A stretch of 47,884 nt of DNA, taken from contig JAFZVU010000009.1 of NCBI GenBank assembly GCA_017617655.1, forward strand, positions 1 to 47,884. The letters are read 5' to 3'. The DNA is from Bacteroidales bacterium. Lineage in GTDB: Bacteria > Bacteroidota > Bacteroidia > Bacteroidales > UBA932. Each line of letters begins with the position of its first letter. Position 1 is the stretch's first letter. The notes beneath the pieces are model-generated. The model worked only from the letters and a program-made list of their open reading frames with translations. It did no database searches and had not been told where the DNA came from. Positions 18,618-27,080 of this stretch are shown in pieces. Position numbers and translations under genes: made by a program.

Positions 18618-18935
18618 TTATTTTACTAATGAGCTTAACTTGTCAAAAAGCTTGTCGTAACCTTCGTAAAGGTCTTTCTGGATCTCTTTATAGTGAGCCT
18701 TCACTTCTTTGCCTTCCTTGCGGACGAATTTCTCGGCTCCGCGGGCAGTTGTAACGACCTTCTTGGGGAAGTTCACGCGGGCATTGAGGTTGTCAGACAG
18801 GGCGATGCCTTCTCTGATGAGGCTTACCACCTCCTCCTCTTTCTTGCCGTCGCTGAAATCGTTGTACAAAAGGCAGTCGCTCACGAAATCATTCATAAGG
18901 AATTCGATATCCTTCTTCAATACACGTAAATTCAT
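18618..18935 (-). CDS. Small helical protein of unknown function upstream of lemA
   Basis: 105 residues from the ATG at 18935 (MNLRVLKKDIEFLMNDFVSDC...). It has no signal peptide or membrane segment, is rich in Lys, Glu and Asp, and is predicted helical by eye. It has 14 Lys in the second half and a mid-protein VVTTARGAEKFVRKEGKEVKAHYKEI stretch. I do not recognise a family. The upstream in-frame extension to 18992 crosses the promoter and is rejected. It is separated from lemA by four bases and so belongs to a two-gene operon. Confidence 0.8.
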   Translation of the reverse strand: MNLRVLKKDIEFLMNDFVSDCLLYNDFSDGKKEEEVVSLIREGIALSDNLNARVNFPKKVVTTARGAEKFVRKEGKEVKAHYKEIQKDLYEGYDKLFDKLSSLVK

Positions 18936-18959
18936 AGCATTCTTGTTTTTAATCGGGTG

Positions 18960-18993
18960 CAAAGATACGAAAAAAATCAGTCCCGTCCACAAA
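18960..18993 (-). promoter_or_regulatory. Promoter of the small gene-lemA operon
   Basis: TTTG (18993-18990), 22 bases, TATCTTTG (18967-18960), both exact matches. The ATG follows 24 bases after the -7 box. The upstream box lies in the arm of a hairpin (18987-19010) that begins repeat island A. Confidence 0.8.
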
Positions 18994-19030
18994 AAGGGGG
19001 TGTTTTGTGGCCAGAACCACTTTCCGAGCC

Positions 19031-19068
19031 CATCTGGCCAGGAAAAGGCCAGTTTGCGGGGCCAGATG
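19031..19068. repeat. 9-20-9 palindrome, copy A1
   Basis: Arms CATCTGGCC and GGCCAGATG, 20-base centre AGGAAAAGGCCAGTTTGCGG. Closely related to the next palindrome. Confidence 0.85.
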
Positions 19069-19081
19069 CTCGCCCAAAGCC

Positions 19082-19119
19082 CGTCTGGCCCGTGGAAGGC
19101 CTGTTTGCGGGGCCAGATG
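19082..19119. repeat. 9-20-9 palindrome, copy A2
   Basis: Arms CGTCTGGCC and GGCCAGATG (one G-U pair), 20-base centre CGTGGAAGGCCTGTTTGCGG; 16 of 20 centre bases match copy A1. Confidence 0.85.
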
Positions 19120-19130
19120 ACAGTTGCGCC

Positions 19131-19375
19131 GAGTTTATCCTAGCCGGAAATAGTGAGCCGTCAGGCCGAGCTCGCTATTCTGGCTGGAGATAAACTCCTC
19201 CCCACCGCGGCCGGAAGAGCTACCGTCCAAGAAGATATCCTCGCCCGGCAGCAGGAGACCGTCCAAATCTCCTGCTGGCGGACGGGAGATATCTTCTTCT
19301 GTTCCGCTTGCTCCCTTCCGCCAGTTTCGCAGCTCCAGCCCCGGCCGAAAGAAATACTCTCCCAGACTCATTTTT
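19131..19375 (-). repeat. Compound palindromic element, island A copy
   Basis: Read on the minus strand it runs from AAAAATGAGTCTGG (19375-19362), through a nested stem with outer arms AAGAAGATAT/ATATCTTCTT (19229-19298) and inner arms AGCAGGAGA/TCTCCTGCT, to a double stem with outer arms GAGTTTAT/ATAAACTC (19131-19197) and inner arms AATAGTGAGC/GCTCGCTATT. The last 100 bases (19131-19230) match 32503-32602 at 91 of 100 positions in opposite orientation. Confidence 0.8.
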
Positions 19376-19518
19376 GACGCTTGGTATGAATGGCTGCCGG
19401 GGCTCATACATTTCGAGCGGCTATTTTGCGAGAAATCGGCGGAAAATGCCGCTTGGTATTGATAGATGGGCAGCTACGTTCATATCAAGCGCCTGACAGT
19501 TATTGCGGAAGCCTGTAT

Positions 19519-19574
19519 GGGGTAGGTCCCGGCATGTTTTGGGATAGGTGGTGGCACACTTTGGGATAGGTCCC
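19519..19574. repeat. 22-bp tandem repeat, about 2.5 copies
   Basis: Units begin GGGGTAGGTCCC, GGGATAGGTGGT and GGGATAGGTCCC, each followed by GGCA(T/C)(G/A)(T/C)TTT-like sequence. It immediately precedes the truncated FISUMP fragment. Confidence 0.6.
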
Positions 19575-19581
19575 TTGAGAT

Positions 19582-20169
19582 GTGGCAGTTTATTTCAACC
19601 AAAACAGTCTTAAACACGATTGGGGCGAGACAATTGGCAATGGATGGTTCACGCTCAGCAAAGCTCAATGGACCTACTTGATGGACCGCAACTCAAATGG
19701 CGCTACTATTTCAAGTATTACTTATGGAGGAAAAACCATTGAGGCATGTTTTTTCAAGGCAACTGTAGACGGTGTTGCAGGCGTGGTTTTCTTTCCGGAC
19801 GATTTTACTTGGCCTGCGGTTATTGTAGATTTGCAAGCAGGTTTAGTGGAAACTAATTGGCCGCGTCTTAATCATCCTTCGAAGGATTTTGACTATTATC
19901 TTGATGCCACTCAATGGGGATATCTTGAAGCGGCCGGGTGTGTTTTCCTTCCCGCTGCAGGAAGACGTGAGGGAAATAGTGTACAATATGTGCCCGGAGC
20001 CACCGATACTACACCGAATGGTGATTATTGGTCTTCAACAAATACTGAGGTCCGTATAGCTGCCCTGCGTTTTTCTGGGGGAAATTATGGTATGCTTAAC
20101 GTTATTGATACTTATGGCACAAATGCTTATTACGGCATGTCTGTCCGTCTGGCATATCCCGCCAACTAA
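19582..20169 (+). pseudogene. 5'-truncated FISUMP-type (C-type-lectin-like) domain fragment
   Basis: Open frame of 195 codons beginning inside the domain (AVYFNQNSLKHDWGETIGNGWFTLSKAQW) and containing family-typical pieces: FPDDFTW, LEAAGCVFLPAAGRREGNSV, GDYWSSTNTE, VRLAYPAN. Such domains normally follow a lipoprotein signal and a repeat region; here an in-frame TGA lies just upstream, the only start is GTG with no leader, and no signal peptide exists. The frame runs intact to a proper terminator, so the 3' end is original. Probably the remnant of a larger secreted protein whose 5' part was lost or replaced by the adjacent repeats. Confidence 0.7.
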
Positions 20170-20187
20170 TCTTTTCTAATATCATTC

Positions 20188-20228
20188 AAACCCTGCCATC
20201 CCCCAAGGACCCGGCAGGGTTTGTTTTT
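20188..20228 (+). terminator. Rho-independent terminator after the FISUMP fragment
   Basis: AAACCCTGCC (20188-20197) pairs with GGCAGGGTTT (20213-20222), followed by GTTTTT. Confidence 0.88.
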
Positions 20229-20238
20229 GCCACCCGGC

Positions 20239-20276
20239 CACAGAACGGCTGGGAGTGCCCATTTGTCAACTCTGTG
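20239..20276. repeat. Degenerate 9-20-9 palindrome
   Basis: Outer six bases CACAGA/TCTGTG pair, the inner three do not, but spacing is still 9-20-9. The centre GCTGGGAGTGCCCATTTGTC resembles the centre of the copy at 32163-32200 (TGCCCAT in the same place). Confidence 0.65.
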
Positions 20277-20294
20277 TCCAGAAAATGAGTTGGC
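20265..20294. repeat. Inverted repeat overlapping the preceding one
   Basis: GTCAACTC (20265-20272) pairs with GAGTTGGC (20287-20294) with one G-U; it shares bases with the previous palindrome, so the two structures exclude each other. Confidence 0.5.
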
Positions 20295-20311
20295 ATTAGC
20301 TGCAATAACAA

Positions 20312-20339
20312 AGGTGGATGGCTGTCAGGCCATCCACCT
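20312..20339. repeat. Perfect 11-bp hairpin upstream of the esterase gene
   Basis: AGGTGGATGGC (20312-20322) and GCCATCCACCT (20329-20339), loop TGTCAG. Five T occur 11 bases later (20351-20355). Between the previous terminator and the esterase promoter; role unknown. Confidence 0.6.
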
Positions 20340-20414
20340 CGCGCTGGTCATTTTTATGCGCTTACCATATTCAAAAAGAATTGACAATTAGCGCTATATC
20401 TGCTCCTTTTTACG

Positions 20415-20422
20415 TATATTTG
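20415..20422 (+). promoter_or_regulatory. -7 box of the esterase gene
   Basis: TATATTTG, exact TAnnTTTG match, 42 bases before the ATG. No TTTG is found at the normal upstream spacing (nearest TTG at 20381-20383). Confidence 0.55.
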
Positions 20423-20461
20423 TTACAATACCTGTCAGCCAAACAAACCTAAAACAGATAA

Positions 20462-21655
<1,194 letters not shown>

Positions 21656-21669
21656 AATCTGCCCGCCCA

Positions 21670-21696
21670 CAGAAATTCGGAATTTCCGAATTTCTG
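21670..21696. repeat. Perfect 27-base palindrome between two esterase genes
   Basis: Arms CAGAAATTCGGAA (21670-21682) and TTCCGAATTTCTG (21684-21696) around a single central T, starting 14 bases after the esterase stop. No T run follows, so it is not a standard terminator; it could be a terminator-like hairpin or an operator. Confidence 0.65.
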
Positions 21697-21823
21697 CAAG
21701 AGACACCTTTTACTACAACCTCGATGTCATAATATCAGTGGGATATCGGGTAAAATCCATAATGGGATGACTTGCTTGCATTCGCTGGGCTTTTGAAGTA
21801 GCATTTGTAGAAATGTCAATATC

Positions 21824-23317
21824 ATGAACGATATGAAAAGTATTATCAGAGTTTGTATATGCATTGCTTTGGCAATGATGATAGCTGCTTGCGAGCAGTG
21901 TGAGAAACTCAGTCCTGTACTAAGCATCGAAGGTGGACAAGTGCAGGGCGTTGCGGCCGATCTGGAAGGAGTATTTGTTTTCCGCGGTATTCCCTATGCC
22001 GCGCCTCCGACTGGAGATTTGCGATGGAGGGAGCCACAGCCAGTGAAGCCTTGGGAAGGCATCCTCAAGGCCGATGAGTTCGGACATCCAAGCTATCAAG
22101 CGGTGCATTACCCTGGTAACTACTTCACGGAGTGGGGCTACGGCGAGGAGAAGCAGTGCAGCGAAGACTGCCTCTACCTCAACGTTTGGACAAAGTATCC
22201 CGGACAGACAGACCGCAAAGCCCCTGTGGCTGTCTGGATTCACGGTGGCGGTTATCGCGAGGGCTGGGGTTCCGAACCCGAGTTTGACGCACAGGAGTGG
22301 GCTGCCAGAGATGTGGTCCTTGTATCCATCAACTACCGCCTCGGCATCTTCGGATTCATGGCGCATCCTGCCCTTTCGTCCGAAAGCACTTATGGAGTAT
22401 CTGGCAATTACGGCATCCTCGACCAGATAGAATCGCTGAAGTGGGTCAAGAAGAACATCGCACAGTTCGGAGGCGACCCTGACAATGTGATGATCTTCGG
22501 CCAGAGTGCAGGAGGCGGCAGCGTCAGGACGCTTTGCGCATCTCCCCTTGCCAAGCCGTACTTTCACAAGGCCGTAATCATGAGCGCCAACGGATTGAAC
22601 GTCGACAAGAATCAGGAGTTCAAGCTTGCTGCAGGCCCCGTCGTCCCTCCGTCAATGATCAAGATGATGTTTGGTGGCCAGACCCTTGCCGAGGCCGAAG
22701 CTGAGGCCAAAGCCGTCATGGACTGGGCAGGATTGACCGATCTGCAGAAGATGCGTTCCGCCGCGACTGAATCCGTTCATGCGGCCAGCGCCCTTTATAC
22801 TCAGGCCACCGGAAAAGCCGGCATCACCATTACCCCTATCATCGATGGCCATGTGTCAGTAGAAGTGTTTGACGATGCTGCAGTTGATGGTTCACTTGCC
22901 GACGTCCCGTATATGATTGGCTACACCCAGAACGATATGGCCGATATGTCGGCCGGCATTGCAGCTTTCTGCAAGAACCGTCAAGAGCAAGGCGGCAAGG
23001 CATGGGCATATGAATTCGCCCGTCCTCTGCCGGATGACGGTTCCCACCCGGAAGACAGGCTCAAAGGCGCTTTCCATTCATCCGACCTGTGGTTTGTGTT
23101 CAAGTCTCTCCAGCACTGCTGGCGACCCTGGACTCAGGGAGACTGGGACCTTGCCGACAAGATGATTGCGGCCTGGACAAACTTCGCCAAATACAGCGAC
23201 CCCAATGGCCCGGACGGCGGAGTCTGGACTCCCTGCACAAAGGAAAACGACAACTTCATGCTCTTCAAGCTGGATGCTGCAGATGCCGAGGCTTCCGAGA
23301 TGGGACGGCCTTTCTAG
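21824..23317 (+). CDS. Type-B carboxylesterase, lipoprotein
   Basis: 497 residues. The N-terminus (MNDMKSIIRVCICIALAMMIAAC) has a lipobox with Cys23. The fold signatures of the carboxylesterase/lipase family are complete: RGIPYAAPPTGDLRWREPQP, EDCLYLNVW, PVAVWIHGGGY (oxyanion hole), INYRLGIFGF, and the nucleophile in NVMIFGQSAGG (Ser228). The C-terminal catalytic His is probably in KGAFHSSDLWFVF. Real substrate unknown. A second start codon lies three codons in. It lies 168 bases after the CE1-like gene; no clear promoter is seen, so read-through from that gene is possible. Confidence 0.9.
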   Translation: MNDMKSIIRVCICIALAMMIAACEQCEKLSPVLSIEGGQVQGVAADLEGVFVFRGIPYAAPPTGDLRWREPQPVKPWEGILKADEFGHPSYQAVHYPGNYFTEWGYGEEKQCSEDCLYLNVWTKYPGQTDRKAPVAVWIHGGGYREGWGSEPEFDAQEWAARDVVLVSINYRLGIFGFMAHPALSSESTYGVSGNYGILDQIESLKWVKKNIAQFGGDPDNVMIFGQSAGGGSVRTLCASPLAKPYFHKAVIMSANGLNVDKNQEFKLAAGPVVPPSMIKMMFGGQTLAEAEAEAKAVMDWAGLTDLQKMRSAATESVHAASALYTQATGKAGITITPIIDGHVSVEVFDDAAVDGSLADVPYMIGYTQNDMADMSAGIAAFCKNRQEQGGKAWAYEFARPLPDDGSHPEDRLKGAFHSSDLWFVFKSLQHCWRPWTQGDWDLADKMIAAWTNFAKYSDPNGPDGGVWTPCTKENDNFMLFKLDAADAEASEMGRPF

Positions 23318-23330
23318 CAGATTCCATTCT

Positions 23331-23367
23331 ATCAAAAAGCCCTGCCGGTTCGACAGGGCTTTTTGAT
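23331..23367. terminator. Bidirectional terminator between carboxylesterase and glyA
   Basis: ATCAAAAAGCCCTG (23331-23344) and CAGGGCTTTTTGAT (23354-23367) form 14 pairs with A/T runs inside both arms, serving the two converging genes. Confidence 0.92.
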
Positions 23368-23383
23368 TGTCTTTATGAAAGGA

Positions 23384-24664
23384 TTACCACCTGTTCAGAG
23401 GCAGGCCGTGCATCATCATGTGGGCCTGGTCCTTCACTTTCTCGATGACTTTTTCGTTCTCGATGTTGTTGAGGACGGTGTCGATCATGTCAACGATATT
23501 GAGCATGTCTTTCTCCACCAGGCCTCTTGAAGTGACGGCCGGAGTGCCGACGCGGATGCCGGAAGTCTGGAAAGGAGAGCGGCTGTCGAAGGGCACCATG
23601 TTCTTGTTGACGGTGATGCCTGCGCGCACGAGGGTCTTCTCAGCCACCTTGCCGGTCAGCTCGGGGAATTTGGTGCGGAGGTCGATCAGCATCAGGTGGT
23701 TGTCGGTGCCGCCTGAAACTACGTGATAACCCTTGTCGATGAATGCTGACGCCATGGCCTTGGCATTCGAAGCGACTTGCTGCTGGTAGAGCTTGAATTC
23801 GGGCTGCAGGGCCTCGTAGAACGAAACAGCCTTGGCAGCGATGCAGTGCTCGAGCGGGCCGCCCTGGACGCCGGGGAAGACGCTTGAATTGATCATCGCC
23901 GACATCTTCTTGATTTCGCCCTTGGGAGTCTTGACACCCCAGGGGTTCTCGAAGTCCTTGCCGATGAGGATCACGCCGCCACGCGGACCGCGAAGGGTCT
24001 TGTGAGTAGTCGAAGAAACGATGTGCGCGTATTTCACAGGGTTCTTCAGCAGACCTGCGGCGATGAGACCGGCGGGATGGGCCATATCAACCCAGAGGAT
24101 GGCGCCGATCTTGTCGGCAATAGCCCTCATGCGCTCCCAGTCCCACTCGCGTGAATAGGCAGAAGCACCGCCGATGATGAGTTTCGGCTTGTATTCAAGA
24201 GCCTTCTTCTCCATGTCGTCATAATCCACAAGACCGGTCTCTTCGTTGAGTTTGTAAGCCACTGCATTGTAGAGGATGCCGGACATGTTGACGGGAGAAC
24301 CGTGGGTCAGGTGGCCGCCGTGGGCGAGGTCAAGTCCCATGAAAGTGTCGCCAGGCTTGAGGCAAGTCATCATGACAGCCATATTGGCCTGGGCGCCGGA
24401 ATGCGGCTGGACGTTGGCATATTCTGCGTCGAAAATCTTGCAGAGACGGTCGATGGCGATCTGCTCCACCTGGTCGACTACTTCGCAGCCGCCATAGTAG
24501 CGGGCGTTGGGGTAACCTTCAGCATATTTGTTGGTCAGCACAGAGCCGAGAGCCTCGAGAACCTGCCTGCTTACGAAATTTTCAGAAGCGATGAGTTCGA
24601 TGCCGTCGATCTGACGTTCTTCCTCTTTTCTGATCAGATCCAGAATTTGTACGTCTTGTTTCAT
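23384..24664 (-). CDS. glyA: Serine hydroxymethyltransferase
   Basis: 426 residues, normal length. PLP enzyme that converts serine and tetrahydrofolate to glycine and methylene-tetrahydrofolate. Seen: [49 protein letters not shown], and the Schiff-base lysine in [15 protein letters not shown] (Lys222). Single-gene unit with its own promoter; shares an intergenic space with the divergent methyltransferase gene. Confidence 0.98.
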   Translation of the reverse strand: MKQDVQILDLIRKEEERQIDGIELIASENFVSRQVLEALGSVLTNKYAEGYPNARYYGGCEVVDQVEQIAIDRLCKIFDAEYANVQPHSGAQANMAVMMTCLKPGDTFMGLDLAHGGHLTHGSPVNMSGILYNAVAYKLNEETGLVDYDDMEKKALEYKPKLIIGGASAYSREWDWERMRAIADKIGAILWVDMAHPAGLIAAGLLKNPVKYAHIVSSTTHKTLRGPRGGVILIGKDFENPWGVKTPKGEIKKMSAMINSSVFPGVQGGPLEHCIAAKAVSFYEALQPEFKLYQQQVASNAKAMASAFIDKGYHVVSGGTDNHLMLIDLRTKFPELTGKVAEKTLVRAGITVNKNMVPFDSRSPFQTSGIRVGTPAVTSRGLVEKDMLNIVDMIDTVLNNIENEKVIEKVKDQAHMMMHGLPLNRW

Positions 24665-24686
24665 GGGGATGGTTATTTACATTGGG

Positions 24687-24694
24687 CAAAGATA
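24687..24694 (-). promoter_or_regulatory. -7 box of glyA
   Basis: TATCTTTG on the minus strand, exact consensus, 22 bases before the ATG. No obvious upstream TTTG. I see no recognisable riboswitch in the short leader. Confidence 0.6.
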
Positions 24695-24747
24695 ACATTT
24701 TTCGAAACAGATTTTTACCTTTACAACCGAATGTTCATAACTTGTGT

Positions 24748-25272
24748 ATGTTCCGCAAACTTGTCAACGATGAGCTCGGCAGGATAAGCGTAGAGGAGTT
24801 CAAGACCGCTCCCAAGCAGGACGTAGTGGTCGTCCTCGACAATGTCCGCAGCCAGCACAACATAGGCTCTGCCTTCCGCAGCTGCGACGCCTTCCGCGTC
24901 AGCAAGCTCTTCCTCTGCGGCATCTGCGCGGTGCCGCCGTCTGCCCAGATCCACAAGTCGGCCCTGGGTGCGGAGTTCAGCATGGACTGGGAGTATTGCG
25001 AGAACACCATGGACGTGGTGGAGCGGCTGCGCGCCGAGGACTACGTCATAGTCAGCGTGGAGCAGGCGGAAGACTCCACTTCGCTGGAGCAGTTCAGCCG
25101 CGAGGCCGGCCGCAAATACGCCCTTGTCTTCGGCAATGAGGTGCACGGCGTGGCGCAGGACGTAGTCTCAGCCAGCGACGCCTGCCTCGAAATCCCCCAG
25201 TACGGCACAAAGCACTCCCTGAACGTCTCCGTCTCTATCGGAATCGTCCTCTGGGCGCTGCTGGGGCGCTGA
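24748..25272 (+). CDS. SpoU/TrmH-family RNA 2'-O-methyltransferase
   Basis: 174 residues from the ATG at 24748 (MFRKLVNDELGRIS). The three SPOUT motifs are present: LDNVRSQHNIGSAFRSCDAF (motif 1), YALVFGNEVHGV (motif 2) and LEIPQYGTKHSLNVSVSIGIVLW (motif 3), giving the knotted SAM-binding fold. Small size fits TrmH/TrmL-type tRNA methyltransferases rather than the longer rRNA enzymes, but the RNA target cannot be told from sequence. An upstream extension to 24682 lies in the divergent promoter region and is rejected. Confidence 0.9.
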   Translation: MFRKLVNDELGRISVEEFKTAPKQDVVVVLDNVRSQHNIGSAFRSCDAFRVSKLFLCGICAVPPSAQIHKSALGAEFSMDWEYCENTMDVVERLRAEDYVIVSVEQAEDSTSLEQFSREAGRKYALVFGNEVHGVAQDVVSASDACLEIPQYGTKHSLNVSVSIGIVLWALLGR

Positions 25273-25280
25273 CCGCCCCC

Positions 25281-25350
25281 GTGTCATCAGCCTTTAGCCC
25301 TGTGCCATCCTGAGCGCACCCCGTGTCATCCTGAGCGAAGCGAAGGATCT
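25281..25350. repeat. Degenerate copies of a TCATCCTGAGCGAAGCGAAGGATCT-type intergenic repeat
   Basis: Three successive partial copies: GTGTCATCAG (25281), TGTGCCATCCTGAGCGC (25300) and a full copy from 25323 to 25350 with inverted ATCCT...AGGAT. The full copy runs into the stop codon of the converging lipoprotein gene. From memory this repeat type is common in intergenic DNA of many bacteria; no search was run. Confidence 0.7.
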
Positions 25351-25993
25351 ATCGATCCAGAACTACCTCCACAAAATAGCCGATGTAGCTTGAATTCGTA
25401 TCAGAATTGAATGTAATTCCCTTTTCTGGCTTCATCTCCTTTCCGTCTATGACAACCTTGGTGCAAGCCGGGAAAAACTCGTAATTGCTGCCCTGGATGC
25501 CCGCCGTCCAGTAAGAGATTATTTCATGCACGGAATCGTCCCCGAAGATGACGGGACAGGTGAACTTGTATTTAAGATAATCGTGATGAGTGACGCCGCT
25601 GTCCATCACAAAGCCTCGGAAGTTAAGGTACCACTTTCCGTCGGGGCCGTATGTTCCATCAGCATTAGGAGTCTCCATGACATACTGCTCGCTGAACTTC
25701 GACATGGTCAAAGAAGCGCTGATATTTTCGGCCACCACTTCTGCCTTGGACAGCGTCAGATCGAGTGTATACTTTTCGGGATTGATCTCGCCGCGCCAGG
25801 CTGAGCTCGCATCAGTCTTGTAAACTTCCGCAGCAAGCGGAGCCGCAAACTCGTTCCCCTCCCGGTCAGTAAAACTTATATGCAGGAAGTAGCTATATTT
25901 ATTTTTAACAGGAATAATCGGACTGAACCAGTCGCAGGCAGTCACGGACAGGACCGTAACAACCAGTACAAATACAAATCTGAACCGTTTCAT
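25349..25993 (-). CDS. Lipoprotein of unknown function, paralogue 1
   Basis: 214 residues; signal MKRFRFVFVLVVTVLSVTAC with Cys20. Not a family I recognise, but it is clearly paralogous to the products at 33986-34723 and 34990-35592. Shared pieces are G-N-E/D-F/L-A-APL near residue 50, W-x-GEINPEKY-x-L-D (about 70), TCPVIFGDDSVHEIISYW (about 150), a Cys before GKE (about 185) and the C-terminal YFVEVVLDR. The last gene of the TonB receptor operon, 54 bases after a barrel gene, with a possible extra -7 box of its own in that gap. Probably a surface or outer-membrane-anchored partner of the small barrels. Confidence 0.8.
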   Translation of the reverse strand: MKRFRFVFVLVVTVLSVTACDWFSPIIPVKNKYSYFLHISFTDREGNEFAAPLAAEVYKTDASSAWRGEINPEKYTLDLTLSKAEVVAENISASLTMSKFSEQYVMETPNADGTYGPDGKWYLNFRGFVMDSGVTHHDYLKYKFTCPVIFGDDSVHEIISYWTAGIQGSNYEFFPACTKVVIDGKEMKPEKGITFNSDTNSSYIGYFVEVVLDR

Positions 25994-26014
25994 CTTTTCA
26001 GTTTTGGATTACTG

Positions 26015-26022
26015 CAAAGATA
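26015..26022 (-). promoter_or_regulatory. Possible internal -7 box before lipoprotein paralogue 1
   Basis: TATCTTTG on the minus strand, exact consensus, 21 bases before the ATG; no matching upstream box. Confidence 0.4.
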
Positions 26023-26047
26023 ATATGATTATCTCTATTTCATATCG

Positions 26048-26527
26048 TCAGAAGGTGAAGCCGACGGTGGCGCCGACGCCCCAGAGATTGGCCTGGATGC
26101 CGACCATAAGGTGCGGCAGCTGGCCGCCGAGATCGAAGTCGAATCCCAGCTTCTCGCTCAGGAAGATTGAGCTTTGTCCCCTGAAAATCCACATATACCC
26201 TATATCCGTCCCGAAATAGACTGAATGCTTGCCGGCTGCTCCCATCGGATAGTAATGGGTATAATCAATAAGCAGCGGTATTCCATATTGCATAGTCCCG
26301 TTTAATTTGAGCAATCCCGTCTGGAAACCCCAATAGTTTTCTCTGTTTCTGCGGCCTCCTATCGAAACGGTTGCACTCATCTGGCCAGGGTTCCAGTTGT
26401 ACCAGTCATATCTCAACATAGTCGTGAGCTGGAAATGCCTCTCATCGAAATGATTGTCATCGCCGGTCTGGGCGTAGAGACTGCCCGCCAACAGCAGAGC
26501 AGCCAGAGTCATCAATATCTTTTTCAT
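26048..26527 (-). CDS. Small outer-membrane beta-barrel protein, paralogue 1
   Basis: 159 residues; signal peptide MKKILMTLAALLLAGSLYAQ, alternating strands and a C-terminal ...GATVGFTF with terminal Phe, as in outer-membrane barrels. About 140 mature residues would make roughly eight strands. It shares YGIPLLIDYTHYYPMG, a LGFDFDLGG-type segment and the end GFTF with the products at 26544-27080 and 33435-33959. Function unknown. Sixteen bases after paralogue 2 in the same operon. Confidence 0.8.
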   Translation of the reverse strand: MKKILMTLAALLLAGSLYAQTGDDNHFDERHFQLTTMLRYDWYNWNPGQMSATVSIGGRRNRENYWGFQTGLLKLNGTMQYGIPLLIDYTHYYPMGAAGKHSVYFGTDIGYMWIFRGQSSIFLSEKLGFDFDLGGQLPHLMVGIQANLWGVGATVGFTF

Positions 26528-26543
26528 CGAGCTTCAGTTTTAG

Positions 26544-27080
26544 TTAGAAAGTAAATCCTATTGAGACTCCGTAACCCGGATAACTCAACAATACCCCGAT
26601 TTGCAGATGAGTGACATCGGCAATATTGAAATCAAATCCGTTCTTTACACAGACATAATATGCAAGGCTGGAAGAAGGCTCGACGGTAGAACCCCATCTC
26701 GTCTGGCCGCCGGAGAAATGGATTATATAACCGCCGCCTTCAACACCGGCGAAAAATGAATTCCGCTTCTTTTTGCCCATAGGGAAATAGTGGATGTAAT
26801 CAGCCAGCAAGGGTATTCCCGAATATTTGCCTGCGGTATCATTTATCTCATAGCTGGTGACAATGAATGCATATCCAGTCTGGAAACCGAGGTAATTCCC
26901 TCGGTTGAAACGGTATCCGGCTGTAGCATTGGCTGATAACTGTTTTCCGGACATCAATAGTTCCTGCTTATACGCCACTCCCCACTGTATACCCTTGACC
27001 TCTTCGGTCTGGGCGTATGCGCTGCCTGTCAGAAGCAGCATGGCCAAAATCAGCAATAAACGCTTCATATATATGTTCAT
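26544..27080 (-). CDS. Small outer-membrane beta-barrel protein, paralogue 2
   Basis: 178 residues; MKRLLLILAMLLLTGSAYAQTEEVKG follows a short MNIY extension, so the true start may be the ATG four codons in. Shared family pieces: TAGYRFNRGNYLGFQTGY, GIPLLADYIHYFPMG, NGFDFNIADVTHLQIGV and VSIGFTF. It closely resembles paralogue 3 (33435-33959), especially TAGYRFN-x-GNYLG and FDFNIADxTHLQ. The gene abuts the DUF4249 gene with no spacing. Confidence 0.8.
   Translation of the reverse strand: MNIYMKRLLLILAMLLLTGSAYAQTEEVKGIQWGVAYKQELLMSGKQLSANATAGYRFNRGNYLGFQTGYAFIVTSYEINDTAGKYSGIPLLADYIHYFPMGKKKRNSFFAGVEGGGYIIHFSGGQTRWGSTVEPSSSLAYYVCVKNGFDFNIADVTHLQIGVLLSYPGYGVSIGFTF

Larger units (their letters stand above)
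18987..19298. repeat. Repeat island A: serial palindromes in a non-coding stretch
   Basis: The 646-base stretch 18936-19581 has no convincing gene. It is filled by successive palindromes: CCACAAAA/TTTTGTGG (18987-18994 with 19003-19010), TGGCCAGA/TCTGGCCA (19008-19015 with 19033-19040), two 9-20-9 hairpins (listed separately), a double stem at 19131-19197, and a nested stem at 19229-19298. Open frames across it are short and differ between copies. Confidence 0.8.

Noticed and set aside
19031-19119. CRISPR array
   Set aside because: Although centres and arms are regular, units are not evenly spaced direct repeats, the arms are self-complementary and vary, and no cas genes are present.
19135-19407. 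Open frame in island A (90 codons, minus) and its counterpart at 32374-32598
   Set aside because: They overlap palindrome arms, start and stop inside repeats, need a frame change to align over their first halves, and have no start signals. Treated as by-products of the repeat, with the third-position bias noted as a finding.
21790-21815. Promoter of the carboxylesterase gene (TAGCATTTG)
   Set aside because: Three instead of two bases between TA and TTTG and no upstream box.
24665-24747. Glycine or folate riboswitch before glyA
   Set aside because: The leader is too short and contains only promoter-like sequence.
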